From contig DCJK01000021.1 in the NCBI GenBank assembly GCA_002320005.1, forward strand, positions 66,704-130,703: 64,000 nucleotides of DNA. Direction: 5' to 3'. How positions within the stretch are numbered: the first letter of the stretch is position 1; every line of letters starts with the position of its first letter. This DNA is from Firmicutes bacterium UBA1702. GTDB taxonomy: Bacteria; Bacillota; Clostridia; Peptostreptococcales; Anaerovoracaceae. The position numbers were made by a program, and so were the translations under genes. The notes beneath the pieces were generated by a model. The model saw only the letters and a list, made by a program, of their open reading frames with translations, was not told the origin of the DNA and ran no database searches. Below are positions 1 through 9,479 of the stretch, piece by piece.

Positions 1-34
1 GCGCAAAGCAGGCACGAGGTTCTTATGTTTTTCT

Positions 35-805
35 TTATTTTCCGTAATTGCGGTTATATATATTTACCAGGCCTTTGAGCATCAGATCTTCATCCAGAAT
101 GATGTCCCTCTTGCACAAAGGTGTAACCAGACTTGCCAGTCCGCCTGTGGCAATAACCGTGCACCGTTCTCCCAGTTCATCCTCAATTCTCTCTATCATT
201 CCGTCAAGGCTGCTGGCAGTGGAATACATTATTCCGCTCTTAATGCAGTCCACCGTATTGGTGCCTATGAGTTTTTTCGGCTTATCAAAGGCAATTTTCG
301 GCAGCTGGGACGTTTTGCTTACCAGAGCTTCGGCAGAAACAGCCATTCCTGTGGTGATCATTCCTCCCAGATAGTTTCTGTTTCTGTCGATTATAGAAAA
401 AGTAGTTGCTGTTCCCATATCTATTATTATCTGAGGCAGAGGATATTCGTTGATTCCTGCTACAGCGTCCACGACAAGATCGCTCCCCAGCTGTGCCGGG
501 TTATCTATAAGAATGCTCAAACCTGTCTTGATGCCGGGGCCCACTACAGCCGGCTTCACACCTGTCAGTTTTTCCACTGCGCGCTTAAAGGTGTTGGTAA
601 TCGAAGGAACCACTGATGAAACAATTACACCTTTCACTTCTTCCACGGTTATATGGTACATTTCCAGAGCCGTTTTTATTGTCACTGCGTACTCCAGATC
701 TGTAGCTTCCTGATTGCTGGAGACTCTTTCTCGGAAGATAAGCTTGTCCCCGTCAAAGCAGCCCATAACCACATTTGTGTTGCCTATATCTATCGCCAAA
801 ATCAT
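35..805 (-). CDS. coaX: Type III pantothenate kinase
   Basis: Phosphorylates pantothenate in the cytosol, the first step of coenzyme A synthesis. The 256-residue product is the usual family length. It opens with the ASKHA phosphate-binding motif DIGNTN (about residues 5-10) and carries GSDLVVDAVAG and DMGTATTF, typical of the type III family. The ATG at 803-805 is chosen because GGGAGG lies seven bases upstream; an in-frame TTG 15 bases earlier would overlap that ribosome-binding site. It is divergent from coaBC, which acts later in the same pathway. Assignment is firm from motifs. Confidence 0.95.
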   Translation of the reverse strand: MILAIDIGNTNVVMGCFDGDKLIFRERVSSNQEATDLEYAVTIKTALEMYHITVEEVKGVIVSSVVPSITNTFKRAVEKLTGVKPAVVGPGIKTGLSILIDNPAQLGSDLVVDAVAGINEYPLPQIIIDMGTATTFSIIDRNRNYLGGMITTGMAVSAEALVSKTSQLPKIAFDKPKKLIGTNTVDCIKSGIMYSTASSLDGMIERIEDELGERCTVIATGGLASLVTPLCKRDIILDEDLMLKGLVNIYNRNYGK

Positions 806-864
806 TTTGTTTCCTCCCAAAACAGATGTTTTACTCGAATCAGTTCAATATTATAACACAATTT

Positions 865-893
865 TTGCAAACTGCTACAGAATTTGTTATAAT
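865..893 (+). promoter_or_regulatory. SigA-type promoter of coaBC
   Basis: TTGCAA at 865-870 and TATAAT at 888-893 are separated by 17 bases, 33 bases before the coaBC start. This is a good match to the housekeeping consensus. It lies in the 121-base gap between divergent coaX and coaBC. Confidence 0.7.
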
Positions 894-926
894 AACAGCA
901 AAATAATTTATATCACGAGGTAATCT

Positions 927-2114
927 ATGTTATCAGGAAAAACAGTGCTGCTGGCAGTTTCGGGAAGCATTGCAGCTTACAAAATTCCCAATCTTGCCCG
1001 CATGTTAAAAAAACTCAACTGCAATGTGCACGTTCTCATGACCGAAAATGCCACTCAGTTTATAAATCCCATAACTTTTGAATCTCTTACGGATAACAAA
1101 TGCCTTATAGATACTTTCGACCGTAATTTTCAATATAGTGTCGAACATGTAGCTCTGGCAAAGCAGGCAGATGTGGTAATGGTCGCTCCTGCTTCAGCCA
1201 ATGTTATCGGAAAAATTGCCGGAGGTATTGCAGACGACATGATGACTACAACCGTTATGGCATGTCCATGTAAAAAAATAATTGCTCCGGCGATGAATCA
1301 CAACATGTATCACAATCCGATAGTTCAGGATAATCTTGCAAAGCTTAAGGGTTTCGGATACGAGATAATTGCTCCGGACCGCGGCATGCTGGCCAATGGC
1401 GACAGCGGCGATGGAAGAATGCCTGAAGAAGCAGTTCTGCTGCAGTATATTCTCAAAGAAATCGCTTTCCCCAAGGACCTGATGGGAAAGAAAGTTCTCA
1501 TTACTGCCGGTGCTACAAGGGAACCCCTTGACCCCGTACGTTTCATCACCAATCATTCCAGTGGCAAAATGGGCTGTGCTCTTGCAGAAGCGGCTATGCT
1601 GAGAGGCGCCGATGTCACTCTTGTTCACGGTCATATGGAAGTGAATCCGCCTCTTTTCGTTAACTGCGTTGCTGTAACATCTGCAGAGGACATGTTCAAT
1701 GCGGTAACTTCTGTCAGCGATACCCAGGATATAATCATCAAAGCTGCCGCTGTTTCTGATTACACACCTATGACTGTTGCCAACAACAAAATCAAGAAAT
1801 CTGACGGAGACATGTCTATTCCCCTAAAGCGCACTGCTGATATCCTCCGCTATCTCGGAGAGCATAGGGTGCCGGGACAGGTTATCTGCGGTTTTTCCAT
1901 GGAAACGCAGAATGTCATTGAAAATTCGCAGAAAAAACTGTTCTCCAAGAACTGTGATATGATATGCGCCAACTCTCTGTCCCAAGAGGGGTCCGGATTC
2001 AAATCAGATACCAATATTATTACATTGATTACGGCCAACGGAGCAGAGTCTCTGGAAAAAATGTCCAAATCGCAGGCTGCACATATAATCCTCAGCCGCC
2101 TTATGCAGCTGTAA
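927..2114 (+). CDS. coaBC: Bifunctional phosphopantothenoylcysteine decarboxylase / phosphopantothenate-cysteine ligase
   Basis: Makes 4'-phosphopantetheine by joining cysteine to phosphopantothenate (CoaB) and decarboxylating the product (CoaC). At 395 residues it has the normal two-domain length. The flavoprotein CoaC half (about 1-170) has SGSIAAYK, a candidate active-site His in VEHVALA, APASAN and PAMNHNMY. The CoaB half starts near KKVLITAGATREPLDPVR and includes SSGKMG, KIKK and CGFSMET. The ATG follows ACGAGG. Divergence from coaX groups two steps of coenzyme A synthesis. Confidence 0.96.
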   Translation: MLSGKTVLLAVSGSIAAYKIPNLARMLKKLNCNVHVLMTENATQFINPITFESLTDNKCLIDTFDRNFQYSVEHVALAKQADVVMVAPASANVIGKIAGGIADDMMTTTVMACPCKKIIAPAMNHNMYHNPIVQDNLAKLKGFGYEIIAPDRGMLANGDSGDGRMPEEAVLLQYILKEIAFPKDLMGKKVLITAGATREPLDPVRFITNHSSGKMGCALAEAAMLRGADVTLVHGHMEVNPPLFVNCVAVTSAEDMFNAVTSVSDTQDIIIKAAAVSDYTPMTVANNKIKKSDGDMSIPLKRTADILRYLGEHRVPGQVICGFSMETQNVIENSQKKLFSKNCDMICANSLSQEGSGFKSDTNIITLITANGAESLEKMSKSQAAHIILSRLMQL

Positions 2115-2130
2115 TTTATGTTATATATTC

Positions 2131-2176
2131 TCCCCTTTCCGAATACATTTTAGCAAGACCAAGTACGGAAAGGGGA
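2131..2176 (+). promoter_or_regulatory. Hairpin that buries the sipL ribosome-binding site
   Basis: TCCCCTTTCCG at 2131-2141 is the exact reverse complement of CGGAAAGGGGA at 2166-2176. The downstream arm contains the AAAGGGG used as the Shine-Dalgarno for the ATG at 2183. Folded mRNA would hide the ribosome-binding site. There is no T-run, so it is not a classical terminator. Confidence 0.5.
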
Positions 2177-2182
2177 AACGCT

Positions 2183-3826
2183 ATGACATATCAGAAGGGC
2201 ATACCGGATTACGCCATGGTTCCGGCAAAGGAAGCTGCCGAACCTGTTATCGTGCCCATTACCAAGGGAGCCGTCTATTCACCTGTCCAAGTGACTAATA
2301 TAACCGAAAAACCCAAGACGGTAATTACAATAGAAGAAGACATTCTGGTTCCGGATATCAAGCCGGATCTTAAAGAAATCCTTATAATTGATGGTAAAGC
2401 CCGTCTTTCTTCCAGAGAAGCCGAAGGCATTGCCAAAGGCGATGATTATATCAATCTTATGGGAGACATCGAGCTCCAGACTCTTTATCTGCCTGAAAAG
2501 CAGGACTCCCAATGTCCTGTCATGTCTATACAGACACGGGTTCCATTCAAAGACCGGTGGCATACCTCTATTTCACCGGGTGCAACTGTGATTCTTGACT
2601 GCTCCATTGAAAGCATCGAACATGTAGTAATAAACGAAAGGAAGTTCCGCGTTAAAATTTCTCTTGCAATAAAAGCCTTTGAATATATCGACAGAAAAAT
2701 CGATATCTTCGAAGGGCTGTTTGATGAAGAGCTTCAGCTCCTTAAAGAGAAAACCGAAATCTGTAGTATAACTCTCAGAAAGAAAGATTCTCTCATAATA
2801 AAAGAAGACATCATCCCCAAAGACGATACGCACCCCGAGACCATTCTCAAGCAGGATATCAACGTTGTTGAAAACTACAAGCAGATTGCAGGTGACAAGG
2901 TAGTAATAAACGGCTTTATATATGTAAGTCTTCTTTACTTCCGCAGCAGCGAAGAAAATTCTTCGGATAACATATATCAGATGCAGGAACGAATCGAATT
3001 TACCCAGTTCATACCTGTTCAGCAGGGAAACAGGCAGACAGGATGCAATACCTTTTTCGATGACAGCCAGCTTAAAGTTAAAATCTGCCGCAGTGATGAA
3101 GATCAGGATATCTTTCGCCTTGAGGGAGAACTTATAACATATATTGAGCTCTATAGGGCATCAGAAAAAGAAATTATTGTAGATGGTTATCATCGCCAGA
3201 AAGATTTTATCTGCGACTTCGCAGAAGAAAGCAGCCGTACAGTCATAGGAACTTCCACCGGAGAAACTTCGGTAAGAGAACTGGTAACTCCTGAAGACGC
3301 TTCCTGTGATATTGATAAGATAATCTACACAACTGCTGAAATATCAGGTGCAGAAAGCCGATGTGAGCAGGGAAAGATAATCACGGAAGGAAACATCATC
3401 ATTAAGCTTATATGTCGCGGAGATGGTGACGACGGCAACATCTTTTCACTGAGACAGCCTGTTCCTTTCAGAGTGGTTTCTGCCATGCCGCAGCTTGCAG
3501 GAGACGAAACCGTTTACCATAAAATCTGCATTCGGGACATCTGGGCCGAAAAAATAAACGGAAAACAGCTGGAATTCAATGCAGGGCTCCTAGTCTGCGC
3601 CGATGTGATGCGCCTCTCCCCTTTCAAAATTCTCATCAATCCTGCTTTTAGAGAAGGCTCCAACGAGAAGACTGTTCCTCCTATGGTTATTTATATATGT
3701 AAAGAAGGCGACAGGCTATGGAATATCGCCAAGAAATTTAAAACCACTGTGGAATCGGTGATGCTTACCAATGAACTGGAGTCAGAAGACCTTTCTGCCG
3801 GCAGAAAACTGCTTATAATAAAATAA
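2183..3826 (+). CDS. sipL: SPOCS/DUF3794 and LysM protein, SipL-like spore envelope protein
   Basis: The 547-residue protein has several DUF3794 (SPOCS)-type segments over most of its length and a C-terminal LysM domain beginning around YICKEGDRLWNIAKKF. That architecture and length match SipL of clostridia, which binds the coat ATPase SpoIVA during forespore encasement. The ATG at 2183 follows GGAAAGGGG; longer in-frame extensions run into coaBC and have no ribosome-binding site. The neighbour spoIIR supports a sporulation role. No catalytic motif is seen. The family is confident, and the specific SipL name is likely but rests on architecture. Confidence 0.8.
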   Translation: MTYQKGIPDYAMVPAKEAAEPVIVPITKGAVYSPVQVTNITEKPKTVITIEEDILVPDIKPDLKEILIIDGKARLSSREAEGIAKGDDYINLMGDIELQTLYLPEKQDSQCPVMSIQTRVPFKDRWHTSISPGATVILDCSIESIEHVVINERKFRVKISLAIKAFEYIDRKIDIFEGLFDEELQLLKEKTEICSITLRKKDSLIIKEDIIPKDDTHPETILKQDINVVENYKQIAGDKVVINGFIYVSLLYFRSSEENSSDNIYQMQERIEFTQFIPVQQGNRQTGCNTFFDDSQLKVKICRSDEDQDIFRLEGELITYIELYRASEKEIIVDGYHRQKDFICDFAEESSRTVIGTSTGETSVRELVTPEDASCDIDKIIYTTAEISGAESRCEQGKIITEGNIIIKLICRGDGDDGNIFSLRQPVPFRVVSAMPQLAGDETVYHKICIRDIWAEKINGKQLEFNAGLLVCADVMRLSPFKILINPAFREGSNEKTVPPMVIYICKEGDRLWNIAKKFKTTVESVMLTNELESEDLSAGRKLLIIK

Positions 3827-3878
3827 GATGTATAAAAAATAAAATTCTGCCCATAATCCTTCTGTCAGGAGGTAAATT

Positions 3879-4613
3879 ATGGGTAAGAGATTTGAAAAAA
3901 TACTGGGGTGTCTTGTTGCGGCAGCAATTATGGCGCTTCCGGCGCTTGATAATATATCAGAAGTATCCCGGGGGGAAGAGGGGCTTATAAGTTCCTGTGG
4001 TCTTATCAATGAGCATCCGGGAATCATGAGATTTCATGTTGTGGCCAACAGCGACTCAGAGGAGGACCAGAATCTGAAATTTGCCGTTCGCAACTATGTG
4101 CTGTCAAAGGTTCAGAACGAAATAACCCAGGAAATATCTGAAGCCGGCAGAAATGGGGAAACGGACCAGGCCGGAGTCATGCGCAGTTATATTCAGAACA
4201 ATCTGCCACAGATAGAAGCGTGGGCACAGGAAGTTATAGATATTAACAATGCAGATTATGGAGCCACTGCCTCCATAGGCATACGCCATATACCTGCAAA
4301 AGAATACGGGGACCTCTTTTTCCCTGAAGGAAACTACGAAGCGCTGACCGTCTCGCTGGGCGAGGGCAGGGGTCAGAACTGGTGGTGTGTAGTCTTCCCG
4401 CCATTATGTTTCGTGGATTCGGAAGACTCCACATATGCAGAAGAACTTGGTGTAGACGAGAATCAGAAACTCATACTTAAATTCAAGACGAAAGAACTGC
4501 TGAAAGATTCTTCTTCAGAAAGTGAAGCCGCCCATTGGGGCAGCTGCAGAAAATGCGGCCTTTTAATAGGCCGCACTCTGGAAAATGCCATATATTTCAG
4601 GGACGGACAATAG
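3879..4613 (+). CDS. spoIIR: Stage II sporulation protein R
   Basis: In sporulating Firmicutes SpoIIR is made in the forespore and secreted, triggering SpoIIGA-dependent processing of pro-SigE in the mother cell. The 244-residue product has a basic then hydrophobic N-terminus (a signal or anchor, about 5-22), the characteristic RFHVVANSDSEEDQNLK near residues 50-66 and QNWWCVVFPPLCF in the second half. The ATG follows CAGGAGG with seven bases between. It lies 52 bases after sipL and ends inside its own terminator stem. Confidence 0.95.
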   Translation: MGKRFEKILGCLVAAAIMALPALDNISEVSRGEEGLISSCGLINEHPGIMRFHVVANSDSEEDQNLKFAVRNYVLSKVQNEITQEISEAGRNGETDQAGVMRSYIQNNLPQIEAWAQEVIDINNADYGATASIGIRHIPAKEYGDLFFPEGNYEALTVSLGEGRGQNWWCVVFPPLCFVDSEDSTYAEELGVDENQKLILKFKTKELLKDSSSESEAAHWGSCRKCGLLIGRTLENAIYFRDGQ

Positions 4614-4628
4614 AGTCCGTCCTTTTTC
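4601..4628 (+). terminator. Rho-independent terminator after spoIIR
   Basis: GGACGGAC (4601-4608) and GTCCGTCC (4615-4622) form a perfect 8-bp stem followed by TTTTTCTT. The spoIIR stop codon sits in the loop. It separates spoIIR from the convergent ABC permease gene. Confidence 0.85.
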
Positions 4629-5417
4629 TTATGCTGCGATATCTTTTCTGCAGTACTTTAAATATCCCAGTACGGCGAAAGCCACCGAATATAGAAGTCC
4701 CAATCCCAGCAGAAGACCATCTACTGACATTTCTTCTATTATTGAAGCCGGTTCTGCGTATGCAAAAGGCGTTATATACTTCAGGAATTCTGCTTTATCG
4801 CTTATGTTGACTATTATATTCATAAAGTAAAGCACCGCTGCCAGCCCCAGTCCGATCCCGATGCTTCCTCTATGTAAGAAGGCGGAAATGCCAAAGCATA
4901 TGATTCCGATTTCCAGCTGCAGCGCCAGGTATGCGCCATGGATCAGCAACAGTTCCTTGGCAGGAACTTCTTCTCCTATTGCCATAATAGCGGGAACTGA
5001 GCAAGCGAATATTATTACATTTAATGCGGTGATTTCCGCCACAACCGACAGAAACTTCTGTGTCACTACGCTGCACCTTCTCACGGGGTGTGTCAGCAGG
5101 AACTCAGCGGTGTGTTCCTTTTCCTCTTTTGAAAGCATTGTTATTCCCACATATGCTGCAAAAAATCCTCCTCCCAGACCCAGCATGTTTCCGCATTCGA
5201 CGCCGTAAAAGCCTGTCAGCGTTCCGAAATTAAGTCTGTCCATTCCAAAAGCTGCGGTAAATGACCCCATATTGGCAAAGAGCTGGTTCATGCCTTCCAT
5301 CTGATCTTTCATCTGAGGGTACAGGAAAATGCATATCAGCATCATAAAAGCTATGGCTCCTGTCCATACAGCAAACCCCTTTACGCTTTTCTTAAGTTCT
5401 TTTTTTAAAATTGTCAT
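4629..5417 (-). CDS. ABC-2 type transporter permease
   Basis: A 262-residue integral membrane protein with about six hydrophobic segments, the first at residues 15-33. The EKEHTAEFLLTHPVRR cytoplasmic loop is typical of ABC-2 exporter permeases such as those of multidrug or lantibiotic-immunity systems. Its start overlaps the stop of the upstream ATPase by one base, so the two are translated as a unit. The substrate cannot be read from sequence. Confidence 0.85.
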   Translation of the reverse strand: MTILKKELKKSVKGFAVWTGAIAFMMLICIFLYPQMKDQMEGMNQLFANMGSFTAAFGMDRLNFGTLTGFYGVECGNMLGLGGGFFAAYVGITMLSKEEKEHTAEFLLTHPVRRCSVVTQKFLSVVAEITALNVIIFACSVPAIMAIGEEVPAKELLLIHGAYLALQLEIGIICFGISAFLHRGSIGIGLGLAAVLYFMNIIVNISDKAEFLKYITPFAYAEPASIIEEMSVDGLLLGLGLLYSVAFAVLGYLKYCRKDIAA

Positions 5418-6289
5418 TATCTTCCCTCCTGCTGATAATAATGCATGAATATTTCTTCCAGCTCCGGATCACTTATATTCACATCCTTTACAGGAAGGCT
5501 GCTCAACTCTCTGAGGAGAAGTTTTATATCACCCTGATACAGAAAGCTCACTGAATCGTCCCCTGATACGACAGATCGTCCGTCGATACCTGCCGGTATT
5601 TCCTTTACGCCGTGAAGAACAACTCTCTTTGCACTGGTTCCGGAAAGTTCATCAATGCTTCCTTCTGCTACAATACTTCCTTCACGTATTATGGCTGCTC
5701 TGGTGCAGTTATGCTGTACCTCAGACAATACATGAGAAGAAAAGAACACTGTTGCCCCTTCCTGCTGACGCTGACGGAGCAGGCGGAAAAACTCTTTCTG
5801 CATAAGGGGATCCAATCCGCTGGTGGGTTCATCCATTATATAGAGTTTAGGGCGATGCTGCATGGCACAGACTATTCCTACCTTTTTGCGATTGCCGAGC
5901 GAAAGGCTGTCTATGCGTTTAGATGTGTCAAGTTCCAGGCAGCTGCAAAGTCTGTCTGCTTCGCTGCTGCAGTCAACACCTCTCAATTTTGCGGAATAGG
6001 AGATAAGTTCTCTCACTTTCATGTCATTGTAAAAGGCTGCTTCCGAGGGGAGATATCCTACATCTCTAAGATATTCCCTGCATTGTCCCAGAGGAAGCCC
6101 CAGGACGGAGGCTTCTCCAGAAGTAGGCGCAATGAGCCCCATAAGGGTTCTTATAGCCGTAGACTTTCCGGCTCCGTTGGGTCCGATAAAGCCAAAAAAC
6201 TCGCCTTCTTTTACTGTAAGGTTGAGGTTCTTTATTCCCCTTGTCTTTCCGTAAAACTTGGTCAGATTTTTCGTTTCAATTACATTCAT
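5417..6289 (-). CDS. ABC transporter ATP-binding protein
   Basis: The 290-residue nucleotide-binding subunit shows Walker A GPNGAGKST, a Q-loop region near VGYLPSEAAFY, a degenerate signature LSLGNRKK in place of LSGGQ, Walker B LYIMDEP and the switch His in FFSSHVLSEVQ. A C-terminal extension of about 80 residues follows, as in CcmA/NatA-type exporters. It pairs with the permease immediately downstream, and a second ABC module lies just upstream on the same strand. Export substrate unknown. Confidence 0.9.
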   Translation of the reverse strand: MNVIETKNLTKFYGKTRGIKNLNLTVKEGEFFGFIGPNGAGKSTAIRTLMGLIAPTSGEASVLGLPLGQCREYLRDVGYLPSEAAFYNDMKVRELISYSAKLRGVDCSSEADRLCSCLELDTSKRIDSLSLGNRKKVGIVCAMQHRPKLYIMDEPTSGLDPLMQKEFFRLLRQRQQEGATVFFSSHVLSEVQHNCTRAAIIREGSIVAEGSIDELSGTSAKRVVLHGVKEIPAGIDGRSVVSGDDSVSFLYQGDIKLLLRELSSLPVKDVNISDPELEEIFMHYYQQEGR

Positions 6290-6389
6290 TTTTAATCCTC
6301 ACTTGATGGTGTATATCTTTGATTATATTCCGTTGACCGTTTTTGAGAAGACCCTTTTTATAATATATCTTCGTATATTTTTTCTTTAC

Positions 6390-7997
6390 TCAAAGGAATC
6401 TGAAAATCTCTGTTCCCTTTTTTCGTATCCATAGGGTGATGCCTGCTGCAGCTGCAAAAATTGCTGCTGTAGCGCAGGCAAGATATACCACCGGCCTTAC
6501 TATGTTTCCCAATACAAAATATATTACAGAAAGAACGATTATTACAGCCCATCCTCCAAACAGAGAAATCAGAACGGAGAAGCTCTGTTTTATAACCACG
6601 GTCTCGTTGCTCCATTTGAGATTAGGCATTTTTAAATTAGCCGCAAGTCCCATGACAGCATAGAGGAAAACAACGGCTGCCGAAAACAGCATCATCAAAA
6701 TTCCATCTGCAGCTACCGGCTTTATTACGCTTATTATGCAGGCACTGCATATGAGTGCAGGAGGGACGGATACGATGCAGTGGAACAGAATCTTGCTTTT
6801 GAGAATCTGCCACGAGCTTACCGGCGCTGACTGAACCACCCAGATACTGCTTCCTTCCAAAGAGACGGATGGTGCGGAAATATCGTTCATTGACGCTATA
6901 AATCCCACAACAGCTGCTCCTATGAGAGGCAGCGCTGAAGTTCCTGCCGGCAACATGCCTTCTGCCAGCTGCGCCAGTGCAAGTAACGATTCGCTCTTTA
7001 TTACCACAGCCGCCCCTGTCACAATAAGCATTACGGTTCCCAGCCCGCAGTTAAGCATATACACTGAGCTGCCTGTAAATCTCATGCTTTCCTTGCGCAG
7101 AAGAGCCTTCATCACACTTGCTTTTTTCATGTTTTTTCCCTTGTAGCGACTTTTAGGCGGGGCTGTTTTTGTTAAGGCTATTTTCATGAAACTGCGGGAG
7201 ACAAGTGTGTATATAATTGCGAAAAATCCTGCGGACATAAGGGCGAATATAAGCAGAGAGAGGAAGCTTCCCTCTGAAGCTTTACCCATCTGATACATGG
7301 GGTAAAGAACTTTTTTAATTGTTCCGGCGATCTGCTGTCCCCCTGCAATCAGAAGCTGCAGGTATGTCGAGATTTTAGAATAGCCATAATAATACCCTCC
7401 GAGAAACGCAAGAGTCAGAATAATTATTATTGCGTTCTTTCCGCGTCCTTTTATGCGTACCGACACAAGCCCTATAAGCCAGCCCAGAATACAAGACAGA
7501 GAAAGTGCAATGAGGGCAATCATCGCCGCCACCGGCAGTCCCGCTGCCAGCGACGCTGCGGATCCTGTTGTTCTGAAGTACACCATCGCAGCAGGTAATG
7601 TGGTTACTGCTGTAAAAATAAGGCTCATAAGGTATATTACTGTCATTCTGGAAAAAAGAAGCTTTGACGGCGGCACAGGCATGGCCAGAAGCAGCTCATT
7701 GTCCTTGGCCCTGTACAACCCTGAATAAGTCGTAAAAATGCTTCCTATAACGCCCACAACAGTGCCGCTGATTCCGAACATTGCAAAGTACAGCCAACCC
7801 AGGTCCGCACTTACCAGCGGCTCACATAATGCATCTGCCGCAAGCCAGAATATCCATCCCACCATGACAATGGAATAGACCATAAGCAGAGCATACATGA
7901 CGGTTGATGTCTTTGAACGCCGTTTGCCTTCTTTTCCGCTCTGATACAAAAATGCACCCAGCTCCATCATCTGTTTCTTCAATAATGTCTTAAGCAT
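6390..7997 (-). CDS. Large ABC-2 type exporter permease
   Basis: A 535-residue polytopic membrane protein with roughly 12 hydrophobic segments and a cytoplasmic stretch ending in KDNELLLAMPVPPSKLLFSR, a motif of large bacterial ABC exporter permeases. The ATG at 7995-7997 has GGAGG six bases upstream and lies 8 bases inside the end of the ATPase gene, so translation is probably coupled. A longer reading from 8039 has no comparable ribosome-binding site. Its ATPase partner is frameshifted as written. Substrate unknown. Confidence 0.85.
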   Translation of the reverse strand: MLKTLLKKQMMELGAFLYQSGKEGKRRSKTSTVMYALLMVYSIVMVGWIFWLAADALCEPLVSADLGWLYFAMFGISGTVVGVIGSIFTTYSGLYRAKDNELLLAMPVPPSKLLFSRMTVIYLMSLIFTAVTTLPAAMVYFRTTGSAASLAAGLPVAAMIALIALSLSCILGWLIGLVSVRIKGRGKNAIIIILTLAFLGGYYYGYSKISTYLQLLIAGGQQIAGTIKKVLYPMYQMGKASEGSFLSLLIFALMSAGFFAIIYTLVSRSFMKIALTKTAPPKSRYKGKNMKKASVMKALLRKESMRFTGSSVYMLNCGLGTVMLIVTGAAVVIKSESLLALAQLAEGMLPAGTSALPLIGAAVVGFIASMNDISAPSVSLEGSSIWVVQSAPVSSWQILKSKILFHCIVSVPPALICSACIISVIKPVAADGILMMLFSAAVVFLYAVMGLAANLKMPNLKWSNETVVIKQSFSVLISLFGGWAVIIVLSVIYFVLGNIVRPVVYLACATAAIFAAAAGITLWIRKKGTEIFRFL

Positions 7998-8702
7998 GGC
8001 TGTCCTCCAGTTCAAGGAATACTTCCTCAAGAGAAACATCCCCCCTGACTTCTTCCATCGTTCCTTCTTTTATCAGCTTTCCTTTTTTTATTATTGCCAC
8101 CTTGTCGCAGAGTTTCTCAGCAACCTCCAGAACATGGGTAGAAAAGAAAATTGCTCCACCCTCCCGGCATATGTTTCTCATTATTTCCTTCAGGCGGTGA
8201 GATGCTTTGGGGTCAAGGCCTACAAAAGGCTCATCCATTATTATAAGTTCAGGCTCATGAATAAGTGCAGAAATTATAGCCAGTTTCTGCTTCATTCCAT
8301 GAGAATACGCCCCCACAGGCTGGGCGAGATCGTCCGTTATTTCAAATATATCCGCATATTTGCCAATCAGTGTCTGTCTTCTATCTGCTTCCACAGCAAA
8401 AATGTCGGCAATAAAATTCAGATATTGTATTCCTGTCATAAATTCATAAAGATCAGGATTGTCAGGAATGTAAGCCAATACTTTTTTGCATTCCAGAGGA
8501 TTTTCCTTTACCGACATGCCTTTTATGAATATTTCTCCTTGGTCAAAGGGAAGGATTCCGCAGCATGATTTTATGGCCGTTGTCTTCCCTGCCCCGTTAT
8601 GTCCTATAAAGCCATATATTTCACCGGGGTTTATGTGCAGTGTCAAATCATCTACTGCCTTTTTTCCCCGTATGTCTTGGTGAGATTTTCAATTTTTAAC
8701 AT
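7990..8702 (-). pseudogene. ABC transporter ATP-binding protein, frameshifted near its start
   Basis: The body has all ATPase motifs: Walker A GHNGAGKTT, signature YSHGMKQK, Walker B LIIMDEP and the switch His in FFSTHVLEV. The natural start is the ATG at 8700-8702, overlapping the previous gene's stop as TAATG. It encodes MLKIENLTKTYGEK and then leaves frame at a GGGG-AAAAAA run (coding strand; T6 at 8660-8665). One extra A restores EKKAVDDLTLHINPGE and a 237-residue protein. As written, only a TTG at 8646, without a ribosome-binding site, could start the rest. Either a real one-base loss or a base-call error. Confidence 0.85.
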
Positions 8703-9391
8703 TACATTTCTCCTTCTTTTAAAAACTTATCAACTTCTCTGTTGAACTTTCCGGCCTTTACGGCCGCGATACCATGCCCGCCTTTTATAAACACCAGCTT
8801 GCTTCCCGGAATACTGCCGGCTATAAGTTCCGTATGCTCTCTGCTTATCAGATCTCTGGTTCCTGCTATAACCAGCACCGGCATATTCAGCCGGGAAAGC
8901 ACTTCAGGTTCTATCTGCGGTTCCTGTACAATAAGCTCCAGCAGTTCTTTCTGTTTGATTTTTTTCTTGCTTCTTTCTGCAACCCGGCTTATTACCCTGT
9001 AACGTGCTCTAATCAGCGCCAGGCTGCTCTTTCTGATTCCTTCCGGATACAGGTTTGCCCCGTCGATTATGAGCCTGCGGACTTTTGCCGGATATTTAAG
9101 CGCAAAAGTGATGGCTATATTTCCCCCATCGGAAAATCCCAGAATGTCTGCCTGTTCTATAAGCTTCTCCTCCATGAAACATTTAAGATCTTCTGCAAAC
9201 CGGTCTATGGTAAAGGGACTCTCGCCTCTTGGTGTCCTGCCGTGTCCTCTGGTATCCACCGCTATGACTCTTCTCTCTGTGGAAAAATATTTAATCTGTC
9301 TGTAAAAGTACTTGTGGCTGCCTCCGTTTCCATGGAGCAAAATCAGAGGATATCCGCTGCCTCTTTCAATATAATGCATTTTTATATCCAT
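8702..9391 (-). CDS. Alpha/beta hydrolase
   Basis: The 229-residue alpha/beta-hydrolase fold enzyme has an oxyanion motif LLHGNGGS, the nucleophile elbow GFSDGG with the catalytic Ser, an acid candidate in AGTRDLIS and the catalytic His in GGHGIA. The ATG at 9389-9391 follows AGAGGAGAACAGAT; a TTG start 12 codons earlier lacks a site. The stop overlaps the start of the ABC ATPase as TAATG, so the hydrolase leads a transporter operon. The substrate is unknown; the family includes esterases and C-C hydrolases. Confidence 0.88.
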   Translation of the reverse strand: MDIKMHYIERGSGYPLILLHGNGGSHKYFYRQIKYFSTERRVIAVDTRGHGRTPRGESPFTIDRFAEDLKCFMEEKLIEQADILGFSDGGNIAITFALKYPAKVRRLIIDGANLYPEGIRKSSLALIRARYRVISRVAERSKKKIKQKELLELIVQEPQIEPEVLSRLNMPVLVIAGTRDLISREHTELIAGSIPGSKLVFIKGGHGIAAVKAGKFNREVDKFLKEGEM

Positions 9392-9479
9392 ATCTGTTCT
9401 CCTCTCGCAAAATCTCCCCTTTTGCATTTAAATTATATTACTTCCACCAACTGTAAGGTCAATAACTTTTTTAAAAACA

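Noticed and set aside
5612..6295. Open frame of 227 codons opposite the ABC ATPase gene
   Set aside because: The opposite strand has complete ATPase motifs; this frame has no ribosome-binding site or recognisable domain.
8655..8675. Programmed -1 ribosomal frameshift in the ABC ATPase gene
   Set aside because: The codons GAA-AAA-AGG do not give a canonical X-XXY-YYZ slippery heptamer in frame, and no reason for programming is known for this family.
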